From Pontivivens ytuae (GTDB taxonomy: Bacteria > Pseudomonadota > Alphaproteobacteria > Rhodobacterales > Rhodobacteraceae): a DNA stretch of 64,000 bases. Location: the NCBI RefSeq assembly GCF_015679265.1, contig NZ_CP064942.1, positions 1,210,001-1,274,000 on the forward strand, given 5' to 3'. The notes below the pieces were generated by a model that did no database searches, was not told the DNA's origin, and was given only the letters and a program-made list of their open reading frames with translations. Below are positions 8,644 through 17,474 of this stretch, piece by piece (the stretch's first letter is position 1; each line of letters starts with the position of its first letter). The position numbers were made by a program, and so were the translations under genes.

Positions 8644-10652
8644 GCCGCTTCTCCTTCGAGCACGATGATGGAGGCGGGCGTCAGCACCGGCGGCTGCACG
8701 CCGAAGGCCATGAGCGCGGTGCCCGAGAGCTGGACTCCATCGGATTTCAATGCGTTATCGCCTCGCGACAGCCACCCGGCGTCGTAGTGCGAGATCATAC
8801 GGACTTTGTACTGCCGGTCGTCGAGCCCGCTCAGCCGCAGCCGGTCGGGCAGGATGTCGGCGGGCGCGCCACGCTGGCCGAGCCAGACGGCGAAGCGGGA
8901 CTTGTCGGCACTCACCGTCATCTCGGCCACCTGCTCCGGATCGCGGGCGGGAAGCTGGTGAACCGTGCCGCGGTGCAGCCAGTCGCGGTTCGCCTTCCAC
9001 CAGGTGGTAACGCGGGCGAGCGTCTCGCTTTCCTCCGGCGTGAGTTCGAGGAGGTTCATCTCGAACCCGAAGCTCCGCTGGGCAGCGACCCAAGCGCGGA
9101 GCTCCATGGGCAAGATGCGCCCGGACGTGTGACAGGTTCGGGGCCCGACATGGGATCCTGTAACACATGGCGGCAGCCACGGCAGTGCGCCGGCCTGGAT
9201 CCGCATCCGCTCCAGCGCGTCGTTCGAGTCGCTCAGCCAGACCCGCGAGGTGCGCTTGAGGATACCCCAGTCGATGCGACCGCCGCCCGACGCGCAGGTC
9301 TCGATCTCGACGCCGGGATGCGCGGCGCGTAGCCGGTCGATCAGCGCGTAGGTCGCCGCCGCCTGCCGGTGATCGGGGAAGGGCAACGGGCGGTTGTGAT
9401 CCCACTTGATGTAGTCGATGTCGTACTCGGTCAGGATCGCGTCGATCCACTCGAAGAGGTAGTCCACCACCTCCGGCCTGGAGAGGTCGAGGACGAGTTG
9501 GTTGCGGCCCAGCGGCTGCTCCGGCGGGCCGAGGGTCCAGTGCGGGTTGTCGCGGAAAAGGTCGCTGTCTGGGTTCACCATCTCCGGCTCGAACCAGAGG
9601 CCGAAGGTCATGCCGAGGCTCTTGACATGCTCGATCAGCGGGCCGAGTCCGTCGGGCCATTTGCGCCGGTCCACGGTCCAGTCGCCGAGGGAGGACGTGT
9701 CGTCATCGCGCCGCCCGAACCAGCCGTCGTCGAGCACGAAGCGTTCGGCGCCCAGCGCCGCGGCGCGGGTGGCGATGTCGGACAGCTCGCGCAGGGAATG
9801 GTCGAAATAGACCGCTTCCCAGCAGTTGTAGTGCACGGGGCGCGGGCGGTCGGGATCCGCGAAGGTCCGGATATGCTTGGTGAAATGCCGGTGCAGGTTG
9901 GCGGTGATGCCGTCGCGGTCGGGCGCGCGGGTGAGGTAGAGGGGACCGGCCGTCACCTCCGTCTCCCGCCGCCCGAGCATCGGGCCGAACTGCACCTGCC
10001 GCCGACCGTCGGGGAGCTGTTCGGCGACGAAACGATGGCCGCAGCTCATGCCGAGATGGGCGGCGATCACCCCGTCGCCGCAGGGGATCAGGACGCCCGG
10101 AAAGGCCTCGTGCGAGGTGCGGCCGTCGCGGACCTCGCGTGTGTGGGTGCCGGTGGTCCAGGGCACCCGCTTCTCCTGAAACTCGCCGATCCACTTGCCG
10201 CCATAGGTGATGAAGTGGTCCGAGGACGGCGGCACCGGGAAGGCGGGGGCGGTGAGCCAGCCGATCTCCAGGCCCCTGTAATGCGCGGTCAGGGTGAGGA
10301 CGCCGGTGTCGGCGTCGGCTTGGGCCTCCAGCCGGTACTCGGCATCGCCGTCCGCGTAGGTCAGGGTGAGGGTACCCTCGCCCTCCGCGGCGTCCTTCAG
10401 GCGGAACTGGAGGTTCGCGTCGCAGCCTTGTGCGCCGGGAAAGACATCCTCCTGCATCGGGCAAATCGTCATCGGCGGGCGTTCGTCGAGCATCCCGCCC
10501 GTTACATCCGCCATGCCCGCGCGCCAGAGAGCCACGAGGCTCTCACCGTCCGGCAGGCGCGCGCCGAAATGCAGCACTTCGGGCAGGCGGCCGTTGTGGC
10601 TCGCCAGCACCAGGGTCGTGTCGGCCGTGTCCAGCCGCCAGCATTGGATCAT
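8640..10652 (-). CDS. GH36 alpha-galactosidase
   Basis: A 670-residue glycoside hydrolase family 36 enzyme. The nucleophile aspartate is in YIKWDHNR (about residue 415) and the acid/base aspartate in WLSDSNDALERM (about residue 475), with FEPEMVNPDSD preceding them. No signal peptide is present, so imported alpha-galactosides such as melibiose- or raffinose-type sugars would be split in the cytoplasm. The ATG at 10652 overlaps the permease stop (ATGA). It shares an operon with a GH42 beta-galactosidase, so the same transporter and pathway serve both anomers. Confidence 0.93.
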   Translation of the reverse strand: MIQCWRLDTADTTLVLASHNGRLPEVLHFGARLPDGESLVALWRAGMADVTGGMLDERPPMTICPMQEDVFPGAQGCDANLQFRLKDAAEGEGTLTLTYADGDAEYRLEAQADADTGVLTLTAHYRGLEIGWLTAPAFPVPPSSDHFITYGGKWIGEFQEKRVPWTTGTHTREVRDGRTSHEAFPGVLIPCGDGVIAAHLGMSCGHRFVAEQLPDGRRQVQFGPMLGRRETEVTAGPLYLTRAPDRDGITANLHRHFTKHIRTFADPDRPRPVHYNCWEAVYFDHSLRELSDIATRAAALGAERFVLDDGWFGRRDDDTSSLGDWTVDRRKWPDGLGPLIEHVKSLGMTFGLWFEPEMVNPDSDLFRDNPHWTLGPPEQPLGRNQLVLDLSRPEVVDYLFEWIDAILTEYDIDYIKWDHNRPLPFPDHRQAAATYALIDRLRAAHPGVEIETCASGGGRIDWGILKRTSRVWLSDSNDALERMRIQAGALPWLPPCVTGSHVGPRTCHTSGRILPMELRAWVAAQRSFGFEMNLLELTPEESETLARVTTWWKANRDWLHRGTVHQLPARDPEQVAEMTVSADKSRFAVWLGQRGAPADILPDRLRLSGLDDRQYKVRMISHYDAGWLSRGDNALKSDGVQLSGTALMAFGVQPPVLTPASIIVLEGEAA

Positions 10653-11497
10653 TTCACGGCACCCAGGGTCAGACCGGCGATGAAGTGGCGCTGCATCAGG
10701 AAGAACATCAGGACCGGCGGCAGGGCCGCGACGACCGAGCCCGCGCTCATCAGGTGGTAAGCGGCGCGGTACTGGGCGTTGAAGCTGGTGATACCGGCGG
10801 TGACAGGCTGCGCGCTCTCACCCTGGGTCAGCACGATGGCCCAGAAATAGTCGTTCCAGATGAAGGTGAAGATCAGCACGGCGAGGGCCGCGATCGCCGG
10901 GCGCATGAGCGGCAGGACCACGTACCAGAAGATCCGGATCTCCGAGACGCCCTCGACCCGCGCAGCCTCGATCAGCTCCCGCGGCAGCGCACGGATGAAG
11001 TTGCGCATGAAGAGGGTGCAGAAGCCGGTCTGGAACGCGATGTGGAAGAGGACCAGCCCCGCCTTGGTGTCATAGAGCCCCATGTCGAGCGTCAGGTCGC
11101 GCACGGGGACCATGAGAATCTGGAAGGGCACGAAGTTCCCCGCGATGAACATGAAGAAGATCAGCATGTTGAAGCGGAAGCGGTAGATGCCCAGCGCAAA
11201 GCCGGTCATCGTGCTGAGGATCAGCACGCCGATCACCGTGGGCACCGTGATGAGCACCGAGTTGAGCAGGTATTGCGGCATGGCCGAGCCGGTGAAGACG
11301 AGGCCGTAGTTCTCCAGGAGGTTCCACTCGGTCGGCCAGCCCCAGTAGTTGCCGACGGTAAAGTCGTTGGCGGAGCGGACGGAGATCAGCATCACGGCGA
11401 TGAGCGGCAGGAGCCACATGATCATCGCGATGGGCAGGGCGACCTGGTAGCCGGTGCGCGCGGCGGGCGAGAGCTTCTCGACGGGGGTGGGGAACAT
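10649..11497 (-). CDS. Carbohydrate ABC transporter permease, MalG type
   Basis: A 282-residue inner-membrane permease with six predicted membrane segments and the cytoplasmic EAA loop EAARVEGVSEIRIF that docks the ATPase. It is the second (MalG-like) permease of the CUT1 sugar importer whose other parts are at 11652-12593, 12731-13981 and 14968-16023. The start ATG at 11497 follows a 154-base gap with a strong hairpin, unlike the tight overlaps further down the operon. Confidence 0.92.
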   Translation of the reverse strand: MFPTPVEKLSPAARTGYQVALPIAMIMWLLPLIAVMLISVRSANDFTVGNYWGWPTEWNLLENYGLVFTGSAMPQYLLNSVLITVPTVIGVLILSTMTGFALGIYRFRFNMLIFFMFIAGNFVPFQILMVPVRDLTLDMGLYDTKAGLVLFHIAFQTGFCTLFMRNFIRALPRELIEAARVEGVSEIRIFWYVVLPLMRPAIAALAVLIFTFIWNDYFWAIVLTQGESAQPVTAGITSFNAQYRAAYHLMSAGSVVAALPPVLMFFLMQRHFIAGLTLGAVK

Positions 11498-11602
11498 CAG
11501 GCCGTCTCCCGAAACATGCAGACCAGCGCGCAGACCCGAGGCCGGCGCCCGGCACGCGGGGTGGGCGAGAAGCGCCCGCCCCGGGGGGGCGTGTCGGGCG
11601 CT

Positions 11603-11624
11603 GGCCGGGACATCCGTCCCGGCC
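11603..11624. repeat. Intercistronic hairpin between permease genes
   Basis: In the 154-base gap between the two permease genes lies a perfect inverted repeat, GGCCGGGAC - ATCC - GTCCCGGCC, a nine-base-pair stem with a four-base loop. No U-run follows on either strand, so it is more likely an mRNA-stabilising or processing element than a terminator. The rest of the gap is GC-rich and holds no gene. Confidence 0.6.
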
Positions 11625-11651
11625 GGTGGGTGCGAAGAAGGGTCTGTTCCA

Positions 11652-12593
11652 TCACCCGGCCCTCTCGTCGCGATACATCTTCACGAGGAAGAACGTGATG
11701 TAGACCAGCATGATCAGGAACAGCACCACCGCGATCGCGGCGCCGTAGCCCATGCGGAAGCCGTACTCGCTGAGTGCCACCTCGAACATGTAAAAGGCGA
11801 GCACGCGGGTGGAGCCGAAGGGACCTCCGTCCGTCATGATCGACACGAGGTCGAAGGACCGCAGCGCACCGATGATCGTCACCACGAAGGCGATGAAGGT
11901 CGCGGGCCGGAGCTGCGGCAGGATCACGTACCACAGCATCCGCCAGCCCTTGGCCCCGTCGAGGCGCGCGGCCTCGATCTGCTCGGGGTCCACGGCGTTG
12001 AGACCCGTCAGATAAAGGATCATGCAGTAGGCCGTCTGCGGCCAGAGGCCGGCAGCGATTATGCCGTAGGTCGCGAGGTTGCTGTCGGCGAGGATCGCGA
12101 CGGGACCCAGCCCGAACCAGCCCAGCACGATGTTCAGCAGACCGAAGCTCGGGTCGTAGAACCAGGTGAAGACCAGCCCCACCACGACCTGAGAGATCAC
12201 GAAGGGAAAGAAGAACAGCGACTTGTAGATGCGGATGCCGCGGACGTTCTGGTTAAGGAAGATCGCGATGAAGAGCCCCGCCGGGATCGCGAGCAGGTAG
12301 AGCACCAGCCACAGCACGTTGTTCCACAGCGAGGTGTAGAAGGCGTCGTCGTACCAGAGCTCCTCGTAGTTCTGGAGGCCGATGAACCGCGCCTCGCCCA
12401 GACCGTCCCAGCGATAGAGCGAGAGGTTGAAACTCTGCGCGATCGGCCAGATGACGTAGAGCGCGAACATGAAGACCGCGGGCGCGAGGAACAGCCACGG
12501 CGTCAGCGCGATCTGGTTGCGCTTCCAGTAGCTGCCGCGCCGGTTTGCGACCGGCGGATGCGTGTCGGGAACGGCTGGGGCGGGGCTGCTCAT
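11652..12593 (-). CDS. Carbohydrate ABC transporter permease, MalF type
   Basis: The 313-residue protein has a cytoplasmic N-terminal tail ending in YWKRNQIALTPWLF, six predicted membrane helices and the EAA loop EAARLDGAKGWRMLW. It forms the translocation pore together with the MalG-type permease. It is preceded by the binding-protein gene with a 137-base hairpin-containing gap, a layout that usually lets the binding protein be made in excess. Start ATG at 12593. Confidence 0.92.
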   Translation of the reverse strand: MSSPAPAVPDTHPPVANRRGSYWKRNQIALTPWLFLAPAVFMFALYVIWPIAQSFNLSLYRWDGLGEARFIGLQNYEELWYDDAFYTSLWNNVLWLVLYLLAIPAGLFIAIFLNQNVRGIRIYKSLFFFPFVISQVVVGLVFTWFYDPSFGLLNIVLGWFGLGPVAILADSNLATYGIIAAGLWPQTAYCMILYLTGLNAVDPEQIEAARLDGAKGWRMLWYVILPQLRPATFIAFVVTIIGALRSFDLVSIMTDGGPFGSTRVLAFYMFEVALSEYGFRMGYGAAIAVVLFLIMLVYITFFLVKMYRDERAG

Positions 12594-12620
12594 GTCTCAC
12601 TCCCGTGGAGCGTTGCGCAT

Positions 12621-12660
12621 GCCCTCCCCCAGCAGCGGGGAAGGGTCAGGGAGGGGGCGG
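12621..12660 (-). promoter_or_regulatory. Stem-loop after the sugar-binding-protein gene
   Basis: The gap 12594-12730 contains an inverted repeat with arms GCCCTCCC (12621-12628) and GGGAGGGGGC (12649-12658), with a GGGGAAGGG segment in the loop. No U-tract follows on the minus strand. Its place between the binding protein and permease genes of an ABC importer fits an attenuating or 3'-end-protecting hairpin that lowers permease expression relative to the binding protein. Confidence 0.5.
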
Positions 12661-12730
12661 CGCACGCCGCCGCCCCCCGATGGATCGCGGAGCCCTGGCC
12701 CGGCCCGCGATCCGGTCGTCGGGGGTGGCC

Positions 12731-13981
12731 TCAGCCGCCGTGCACGCGCTGGCGCACACGCTCCAGCCGCTCGAGGATGTTGTCGAGCTGGTCGGGCTGG
12801 ACCATGAACTGCTGGAAGCCTTCCATGGCCGCGGCGGCAACCTCGGCCGGGGCGTCGCGGTCGAAGAACTGGGCCAGCGCGTAGGCGTTGGACAGCATCT
12901 CGAAGCCCTCGTTGAGGAACTTGTCGTCGTCGACGGAGGCCTCGGCATGGACCGGAAGCTGGCCCAGCGCGTCGCCGCCATTGATGATCGTCTGGTTCTC
13001 GGGCGTCGCCACGAAGCGGAGGAATTCGCGCGCCGCTTCCTTGTTCTGCGCCTGGGCCGGGATGTGGAAGGTGTCCGTCGGCGCGTCCTCGGCCATCGGG
13101 ATGCCGTCCACGATCGCGGGGAACTGGAAGAAGCCGAGCTGATCGTCGCTCAGCCCCGCCTCACGCAGCGGTGCCACGGCAAAGTTGCCCATCAGGTACA
13201 TCGCGGCCTCGCCGTTGACCATGAAGGGCAGCGCCTCCTGCCAGGAGTAGGCGGCATGGTTGTCGATGAAGGTGTCGCGGTCGATCAGCGTGCGCCAGTT
13301 CTCGAAGGTCGCGACGACGCGCTCGTCGGTCCACGGGATCTCACCGTTGGTGAGGTCCATGTGGAACTCGTAGCCGTTGGTGCGCAGGTTGAGGTAGTCG
13401 AACCAGCCGCCGGCGGTCCACAGGAACTTGGTGCCGATGGTGACCGGGGTCACGCCGTTCTCGTTGAGCGTGTCGACGATGGCGAGGAACTCGTCCCAGG
13501 TCTCCGGCTCTTCGAGGCCGAGCTCGTTGAAGATGTCCTCGCGGTAGTACACGCCCCACTGGTAGTAGGTGTAGGGCACGCCCCACTGGGCGCCGTCGAT
13601 GGTCATGGACGGCTTGGTCGAGGCGAGGTTCGTGCTCATCTCGTCGTCCCAGAGGTCGGAGACATCCTCGAAGAGGCCGGCCTCGACGAAGGGCAGCATC
13701 CGGTTGCCTGCATACCAGGTCGCTACGTCCGGCGCGTTCGCCGTCAGGAAGTTGCGGATCTGGGTCTTATAGGCCTCGCGATCGATGACGTTGGTCTCGA
13801 TGTTGAGATCGGGATGCATCTCACCGAAGCGGGCGATCATCTCCTCCATCGTCGCGCGCGGGGCGGGGTTCGACGTGTCGAGGAAGATGCGCAGGTCGCC
13901 CGAGAGCGACTGGGCCTGCGCCGAGACGGCCATCACGGCGGAGGCCGCGACGGCAATCAGGGATTTCGAGAGTGTGGACAT
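12731..13981 (-). CDS. Extracellular sugar-binding protein (CUT1 family 1)
   Basis: A 416-residue periplasmic solute-binding protein with a signal peptide cleaved after AVSAQA. The mature part carries family-1 features such as DVATWYAGNRM, VPYTYYQWGVYYRED and GEAAMYLMGNF. The start at 13981 has GGGAGGAA seven bases upstream. It is the first gene of the ten-gene galactoside operon and delivers the substrate to the two permeases. The specific sugar is inferred from the galactosidases downstream. Confidence 0.93.
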   Translation of the reverse strand: MSTLSKSLIAVAASAVMAVSAQAQSLSGDLRIFLDTSNPAPRATMEEMIARFGEMHPDLNIETNVIDREAYKTQIRNFLTANAPDVATWYAGNRMLPFVEAGLFEDVSDLWDDEMSTNLASTKPSMTIDGAQWGVPYTYYQWGVYYREDIFNELGLEEPETWDEFLAIVDTLNENGVTPVTIGTKFLWTAGGWFDYLNLRTNGYEFHMDLTNGEIPWTDERVVATFENWRTLIDRDTFIDNHAAYSWQEALPFMVNGEAAMYLMGNFAVAPLREAGLSDDQLGFFQFPAIVDGIPMAEDAPTDTFHIPAQAQNKEAAREFLRFVATPENQTIINGGDALGQLPVHAEASVDDDKFLNEGFEMLSNAYALAQFFDRDAPAEVAAAAMEGFQQFMVQPDQLDNILERLERVRQRVHGG

Positions 13982-14020
13982 TCAGGTTCCTCCCTATGTC
14001 TGCGTTGACCGCAGTTCCAC

Positions 14021-14052
14021 ATATTGAAACTTTGTTTTGATTATTGAAAACC
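14021..14052. promoter_or_regulatory. Candidate IclR operator in the divergent galactoside promoter
   Basis: The 182-base region 13982-14163 separates the catabolic operon from the iclR-ugpC pair. It contains an AT-rich island in otherwise GC-rich DNA, with ATATTGAAAC (14021-14030) and TTATTGAAAA (14041-14050) as direct repeats exactly 20 bases apart, and an imperfect palindrome TTGAAAC-TTT-GTTTTGA (14024-14040). Two half-sites on the same helix face next to an IclR gene suggest its operator. Binding is inferred. Confidence 0.5.
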
Positions 14053-14163
14053 GTGCCAGACCTGCGTAGCCTTTGTCAACAGCCGCAGACGGTCCGACAC
14101 GCATCGGGCCGCGCGGGGGAGGAAACACGCCGCCGCGCGGGCGGCCTTGTCGGGAGAGCCCCT

Positions 14164-14955
14164 TTGGGCGTCACGCATTCGGATGGAACGGTGGGCAAGG
14201 CGCTGGCCCTGCTCGACACGGTGGCCGGCTTCGGCCGCCCGGTGCGGTTCGCCGAGGTGCAGGAGGTGAGCGACCTGCCGAAGGCGACGCTCTACCGGCT
14301 GCTGCAGACGCTGACCTCGCAACGGATGCTGTCCTACGAGCCGGACCGCGGCACCTATCAGCCGGGGCTGCGACTGGTGCAGCTTGCCCACTCGGCCTGG
14401 CGGCAGACGACGCTCGCCCCGGTCGCGCGCCCGCATCTCGATGCGCTGTCGGCCAAGCTGGGGGAGACGGTGCATCTTGCCCAGCTCGATGGCGGGCAGG
14501 TGCTCTACGTGGACAAGCGCAATGCGCGGCGGCCGATCCCGATGTTCTCGGACGCCGGGAAGATCGGGCCGGGCTACTGCACCGGCGTGGGCAAGGCGAT
14601 GCTCGCCTTCCTGCCGGAGGCGGAGCGGGCCCGCGCGCTCGCCCAGCAGAGCTACTTTCCCCATACCGAGCACACGCATCGCGACGCCGAGAGCCTGGAG
14701 GCGGAGCTGGCCGAGATCCGCGCGTCGGGCATCTCCTTCGACCGGGAGGAGCATGAGCCCACGATCATCTGCGTCGCCGTGCCGATCCTGGACGAGCGGC
14801 AGCGGCCCATCGGCGCGATGTCCGTCACCTCCTCCACCCTGCGCCATTCGCTCGACGATCTGGCGCAGCTCGCCCCCGCCCTCAAAACCACCGCCGCGGC
14901 GATCTCGCGGGAGGCTGCCGGCCTCTCCCTGCCCTCGGCCCCCGACATCGCCTGA
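14164..14955 (+). CDS. IclR-family transcriptional regulator of the galactoside locus
   Basis: An IclR regulator of 263 residues: winged helix-turn-helix at residues 8-70 (DLPKATLYRLLQTL is the recognition region) and an effector-binding IclR domain to the end. I chose the TTG at 14164 because GGGAG lies six bases upstream and the protein then begins MGVTHSDGTVGKAL as family members do; the frame is open further upstream to 14044 but that part looks non-coding. It is divergent from the catabolic operon and 12 bases ahead of the transporter ATPase, so it most likely controls both. Confidence 0.88.
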   Translation: MGVTHSDGTVGKALALLDTVAGFGRPVRFAEVQEVSDLPKATLYRLLQTLTSQRMLSYEPDRGTYQPGLRLVQLAHSAWRQTTLAPVARPHLDALSAKLGETVHLAQLDGGQVLYVDKRNARRPIPMFSDAGKIGPGYCTGVGKAMLAFLPEAERARALAQQSYFPHTEHTHRDAESLEAELAEIRASGISFDREEHEPTIICVAVPILDERQRPIGAMSVTSSTLRHSLDDLAQLAPALKTTAAAISREAAGLSLPSAPDIA

Positions 14956-14967
14956 AGGAGACACGTC

Positions 14968-16023
14968 ATGACCGGAGTCGTGCTGAACGACGTCATCAAG
15001 AAGTACGGCGAAACCCAGGTGATCCACGGGGTGGACCTGCAGATCGACGAGGGGGAGTTCTGCGTCTTCGTAGGGCCCTCGGGCTGCGGCAAGTCCACGC
15101 TGTTGCGGATGATCGCGGGGCTGGAGGAGACGACGGCGGGCCGGATCGAGATCGCGGGGCGCGAGGTAACCCATGAGGATCCGGCCGAGCGGGGCGTCGC
15201 GATGGTGTTCCAGACCTACGCGCTCTACCCGCACATGTCGGTCGAGGAGAACATGGGCTTCGGGCTGAAGATGAACGGCCACCCGAAGGCCGAGATCAAG
15301 GAGAAGGTTGCCGGCGCCTCCCGCATCCTGAAGCTCGACGAATATCTCAAGCGCAAACCCAAGGCGCTGTCGGGCGGGCAGCGGCAGCGGGTGGCGATCG
15401 GGCGGGCCATCGTGCGCGACCCGCATGTCTTCCTGTTCGACGAGCCGCTCTCGAACCTCGACGCCGAACTGCGGGTGGAGATGCGGGTGGAGATCGCGCA
15501 TCTGCACAAGGAGATGGGTGCTACGATGATCTACGTGACCCACGACCAGGTCGAGGCGATGACGCTGGCCGACAAGATCGTGGTGCTGCGGAAGGGCTAT
15601 ATCGAGCAGGTAGGCTCTCCGCTGCATCTCTACGACGATCCGGACAACAAGTTCGTGGCGGGCTTCATCGGCTCGCCCGCGATGAACTTCCTCGACGGGG
15701 AGGTCGTGGAGGGCGGCGTGCGGGTCCCTGCCCTCGGCACGCTGGTGCCGGTGACGGTCGCCAACCTGCCCGCGCCCGGCACGAAGGTCACGCTGGGCGT
15801 GCGCCCGCAGGATATGGAGACCGAACCGCAGGGCCCGCTGGAGGTCGATATCGTCGAGCATCTGGGCGGCGTCTCCTACGTCTATCTCGACGCGGAAACG
15901 GGCGAGCGGCTGGTCGTGGAGGCCCGCGAACTGCGGGAAGGCGCCGCCGGAAAGGTGGGCGTCCGCTTCGATCCGGGCCGGGTCATGCTCTTCGACGCGA
16001 AGACCGAGCAGAGGATTCGTTAA
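14968..16023 (+). CDS. Sugar ABC transporter ATP-binding protein, UgpC/MsmK type
   Basis: The 351-residue ATPase has Walker A GPSGCGKST, signature LSGGQRQRVAIGRA, Walker B VFLFDEPLSNLD, switch histidine in IYVTHDQVEAM, and a C-terminal TOBE domain with LGVRPQDM. It powers the CUT1 importer encoded on the opposite strand. Its separation from the permeases and pairing with the iclR gene means that ATPase and pore are made from divergent transcripts under the same intergenic region. UgpC-type ATPases can serve several importers. Confidence 0.93.
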   Translation: MTGVVLNDVIKKYGETQVIHGVDLQIDEGEFCVFVGPSGCGKSTLLRMIAGLEETTAGRIEIAGREVTHEDPAERGVAMVFQTYALYPHMSVEENMGFGLKMNGHPKAEIKEKVAGASRILKLDEYLKRKPKALSGGQRQRVAIGRAIVRDPHVFLFDEPLSNLDAELRVEMRVEIAHLHKEMGATMIYVTHDQVEAMTLADKIVVLRKGYIEQVGSPLHLYDDPDNKFVAGFIGSPAMNFLDGEVVEGGVRVPALGTLVPVTVANLPAPGTKVTLGVRPQDMETEPQGPLEVDIVEHLGGVSYVYLDAETGERLVVEARELREGAAGKVGVRFDPGRVMLFDAKTEQRIR

Positions 16024-16080
16024 GGAACCGTTTCCACACTCCTGCGTTTTTAAACCATAGGTAACGTATGGAGTTTTATC

Positions 16081-16257
16081 GTGGAATTTATCCTCGGCAT
16101 CATTCATCTGGCGCTCATCATCTGGGCGCTGATCAACATCTTTCAGTCCCCCGCCGGTACCGGTGCAAAGGTCCTTTGGGCCCTGCTCGTGATCATCTTC
16201 CCGATCGTGGGCTTCCTGATCTGGTTCTTCGCGGGACCGAAATCCGCCACCGCCTGA
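16081..16257 (+). CDS. PLDc_N-type two-helix membrane microprotein
   Basis: A 58-residue open frame starting with GTG at 16081, with GGAG seven bases upstream and TGA at 16255. The translation has two hydrophobic helices separated by FQSPAGTGAKVLW and ends in FFAGPKSATA, the pattern of the short phospholipase D N-terminal (PLDc_N) membrane domain. Such small proteins are common and have no established function on their own. It is 58 bases after the ATPase stop and may be its own unit. Confidence 0.75.
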   Translation: MEFILGIIHLALIIWALINIFQSPAGTGAKVLWALLVIIFPIVGFLIWFFAGPKSATA

Positions 16258-16304
16258 TCTAGGGCGATTGAGAGCATGACGTGGGCGCGGCTAAGGTCGC
16301 GCCC

Positions 16305-17474
16305 ATGTCGATTCTGACCCCGGACATCCTGGCCCCCGACGAGATCGCCGACGTCGTCGCCCGCGTGATGCGGGACTTCCCCGGCGAATACTGGCAGCGC
16401 ACCGATCGGGAGCGCGCCTATCCCACGGACTTCGTGACCGCGATGACGGAGGCGGGGCTGCTTTCCGTCCTCATTCCGGAGGAATATGGCGGGGCTGGCC
16501 AGCCCCTGTCGGTCGCCGGGCGCATCCTGATGGAGGTGCACCGGCTGGGCGGCAATGCCGGGGCAGCGCACGCGCAGATGTACACGATGGGCACGGTGCT
16601 GCGGCACGGCTCCGAGGCGCAGAAAGCGGAATGGCTACCCCGGATCGCGTCGGGCGAGCTGCGGTTGCAGGCCTTTGGCGTGACGGAGCCCACCGCCGGG
16701 ACGGATACCAGTTCGATCCGCACGCGGGCGCGGCGCGACGGTGATCGGTATGTGGTGAACGGGCAGAAGGTCTGGACTTCCCGCGCGGAACACTCCGACC
16801 TGATGCTGCTGCTCGCCCGCACCTCCGACCCCGCCGAAGGGGAGAAGCGGACGGCGGGCATGTCCATATTCCTCGTCGACATGCGGGAGGTGCGGGGGAA
16901 GTCCCTCACCATCCGGCCGATCCGCACGATGCTCAATCACGCGACCACCGAAGTCTTCTTCAACGACATGCCAGCGCCCGCCGCCAACCTGATCGGGGAG
17001 GAGGGCAAGGGCTTTCGCTACCTGCTCGACGGGCTCAATGCGGAGCGGCTCCTGATCGCCTCCGAATGCGTCGGCGACGGGCGCTGGTTTGTGGAGACGG
17101 CGACGCGTTACGCGCAGGAGCGCGAGGTCTTCCGCCGCCCCATCGGGCAGAACCAGGGCGTGCAGTTTCCCATCGCGCGGGCGCATATCGCGGTGGAGAC
17201 GGCGGCGCTGTCGGTGGATCACGCCATGCGGCTCTACGATGCCGGGCAGCCCTGTGGGGCGGAGGCAAACATGGCGAAGCTGGTGGCGTCCGAAGCTTCC
17301 TGGCAAGCGGGCGATACCTGCCTGCAGACCCATGGCGGCTATGGCTTCGCGGAGGAGTACGACGTGGAGCGCAAGTTCCGGGAGACGCGGCTCTACCAGG
17401 TCGCGCCGATCTCCACCAACCTGATCCTCAGCCATGTGGCCGAGCATGTGCTCGGCCTGCCCCGCTCATTCTGA
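16305..17474 (+). CDS. Acyl-CoA dehydrogenase family protein
   Basis: The 389-residue FAD enzyme has the three-part acyl-CoA dehydrogenase fold: helical N-terminal domain, a beta domain with FGVTEPTAGTDTSS and WTSRAEHSD, and a helical C-terminal domain with LQTHGGYGFAEEYDVERKFRE. It oxidises an acyl-CoA to the enoyl-CoA, passing electrons to ETF. The following CaiB-type CoA-transferase overlaps its stop, suggesting a two-gene module for activating and oxidising a carboxylic acid. The substrate chain cannot be read from the sequence. Confidence 0.92.
   Translation: MSILTPDILAPDEIADVVARVMRDFPGEYWQRTDRERAYPTDFVTAMTEAGLLSVLIPEEYGGAGQPLSVAGRILMEVHRLGGNAGAAHAQMYTMGTVLRHGSEAQKAEWLPRIASGELRLQAFGVTEPTAGTDTSSIRTRARRDGDRYVVNGQKVWTSRAEHSDLMLLLARTSDPAEGEKRTAGMSIFLVDMREVRGKSLTIRPIRTMLNHATTEVFFNDMPAPAANLIGEEGKGFRYLLDGLNAERLLIASECVGDGRWFVETATRYAQEREVFRRPIGQNQGVQFPIARAHIAVETAALSVDHAMRLYDAGQPCGAEANMAKLVASEASWQAGDTCLQTHGGYGFAEEYDVERKFRETRLYQVAPISTNLILSHVAEHVLGLPRSF

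Noticed and set aside
14041..16107. 688-codon minus-strand frame over the iclR and ATPase genes
   Set aside because: Antisense shadow of two clearly recognised plus-strand genes.
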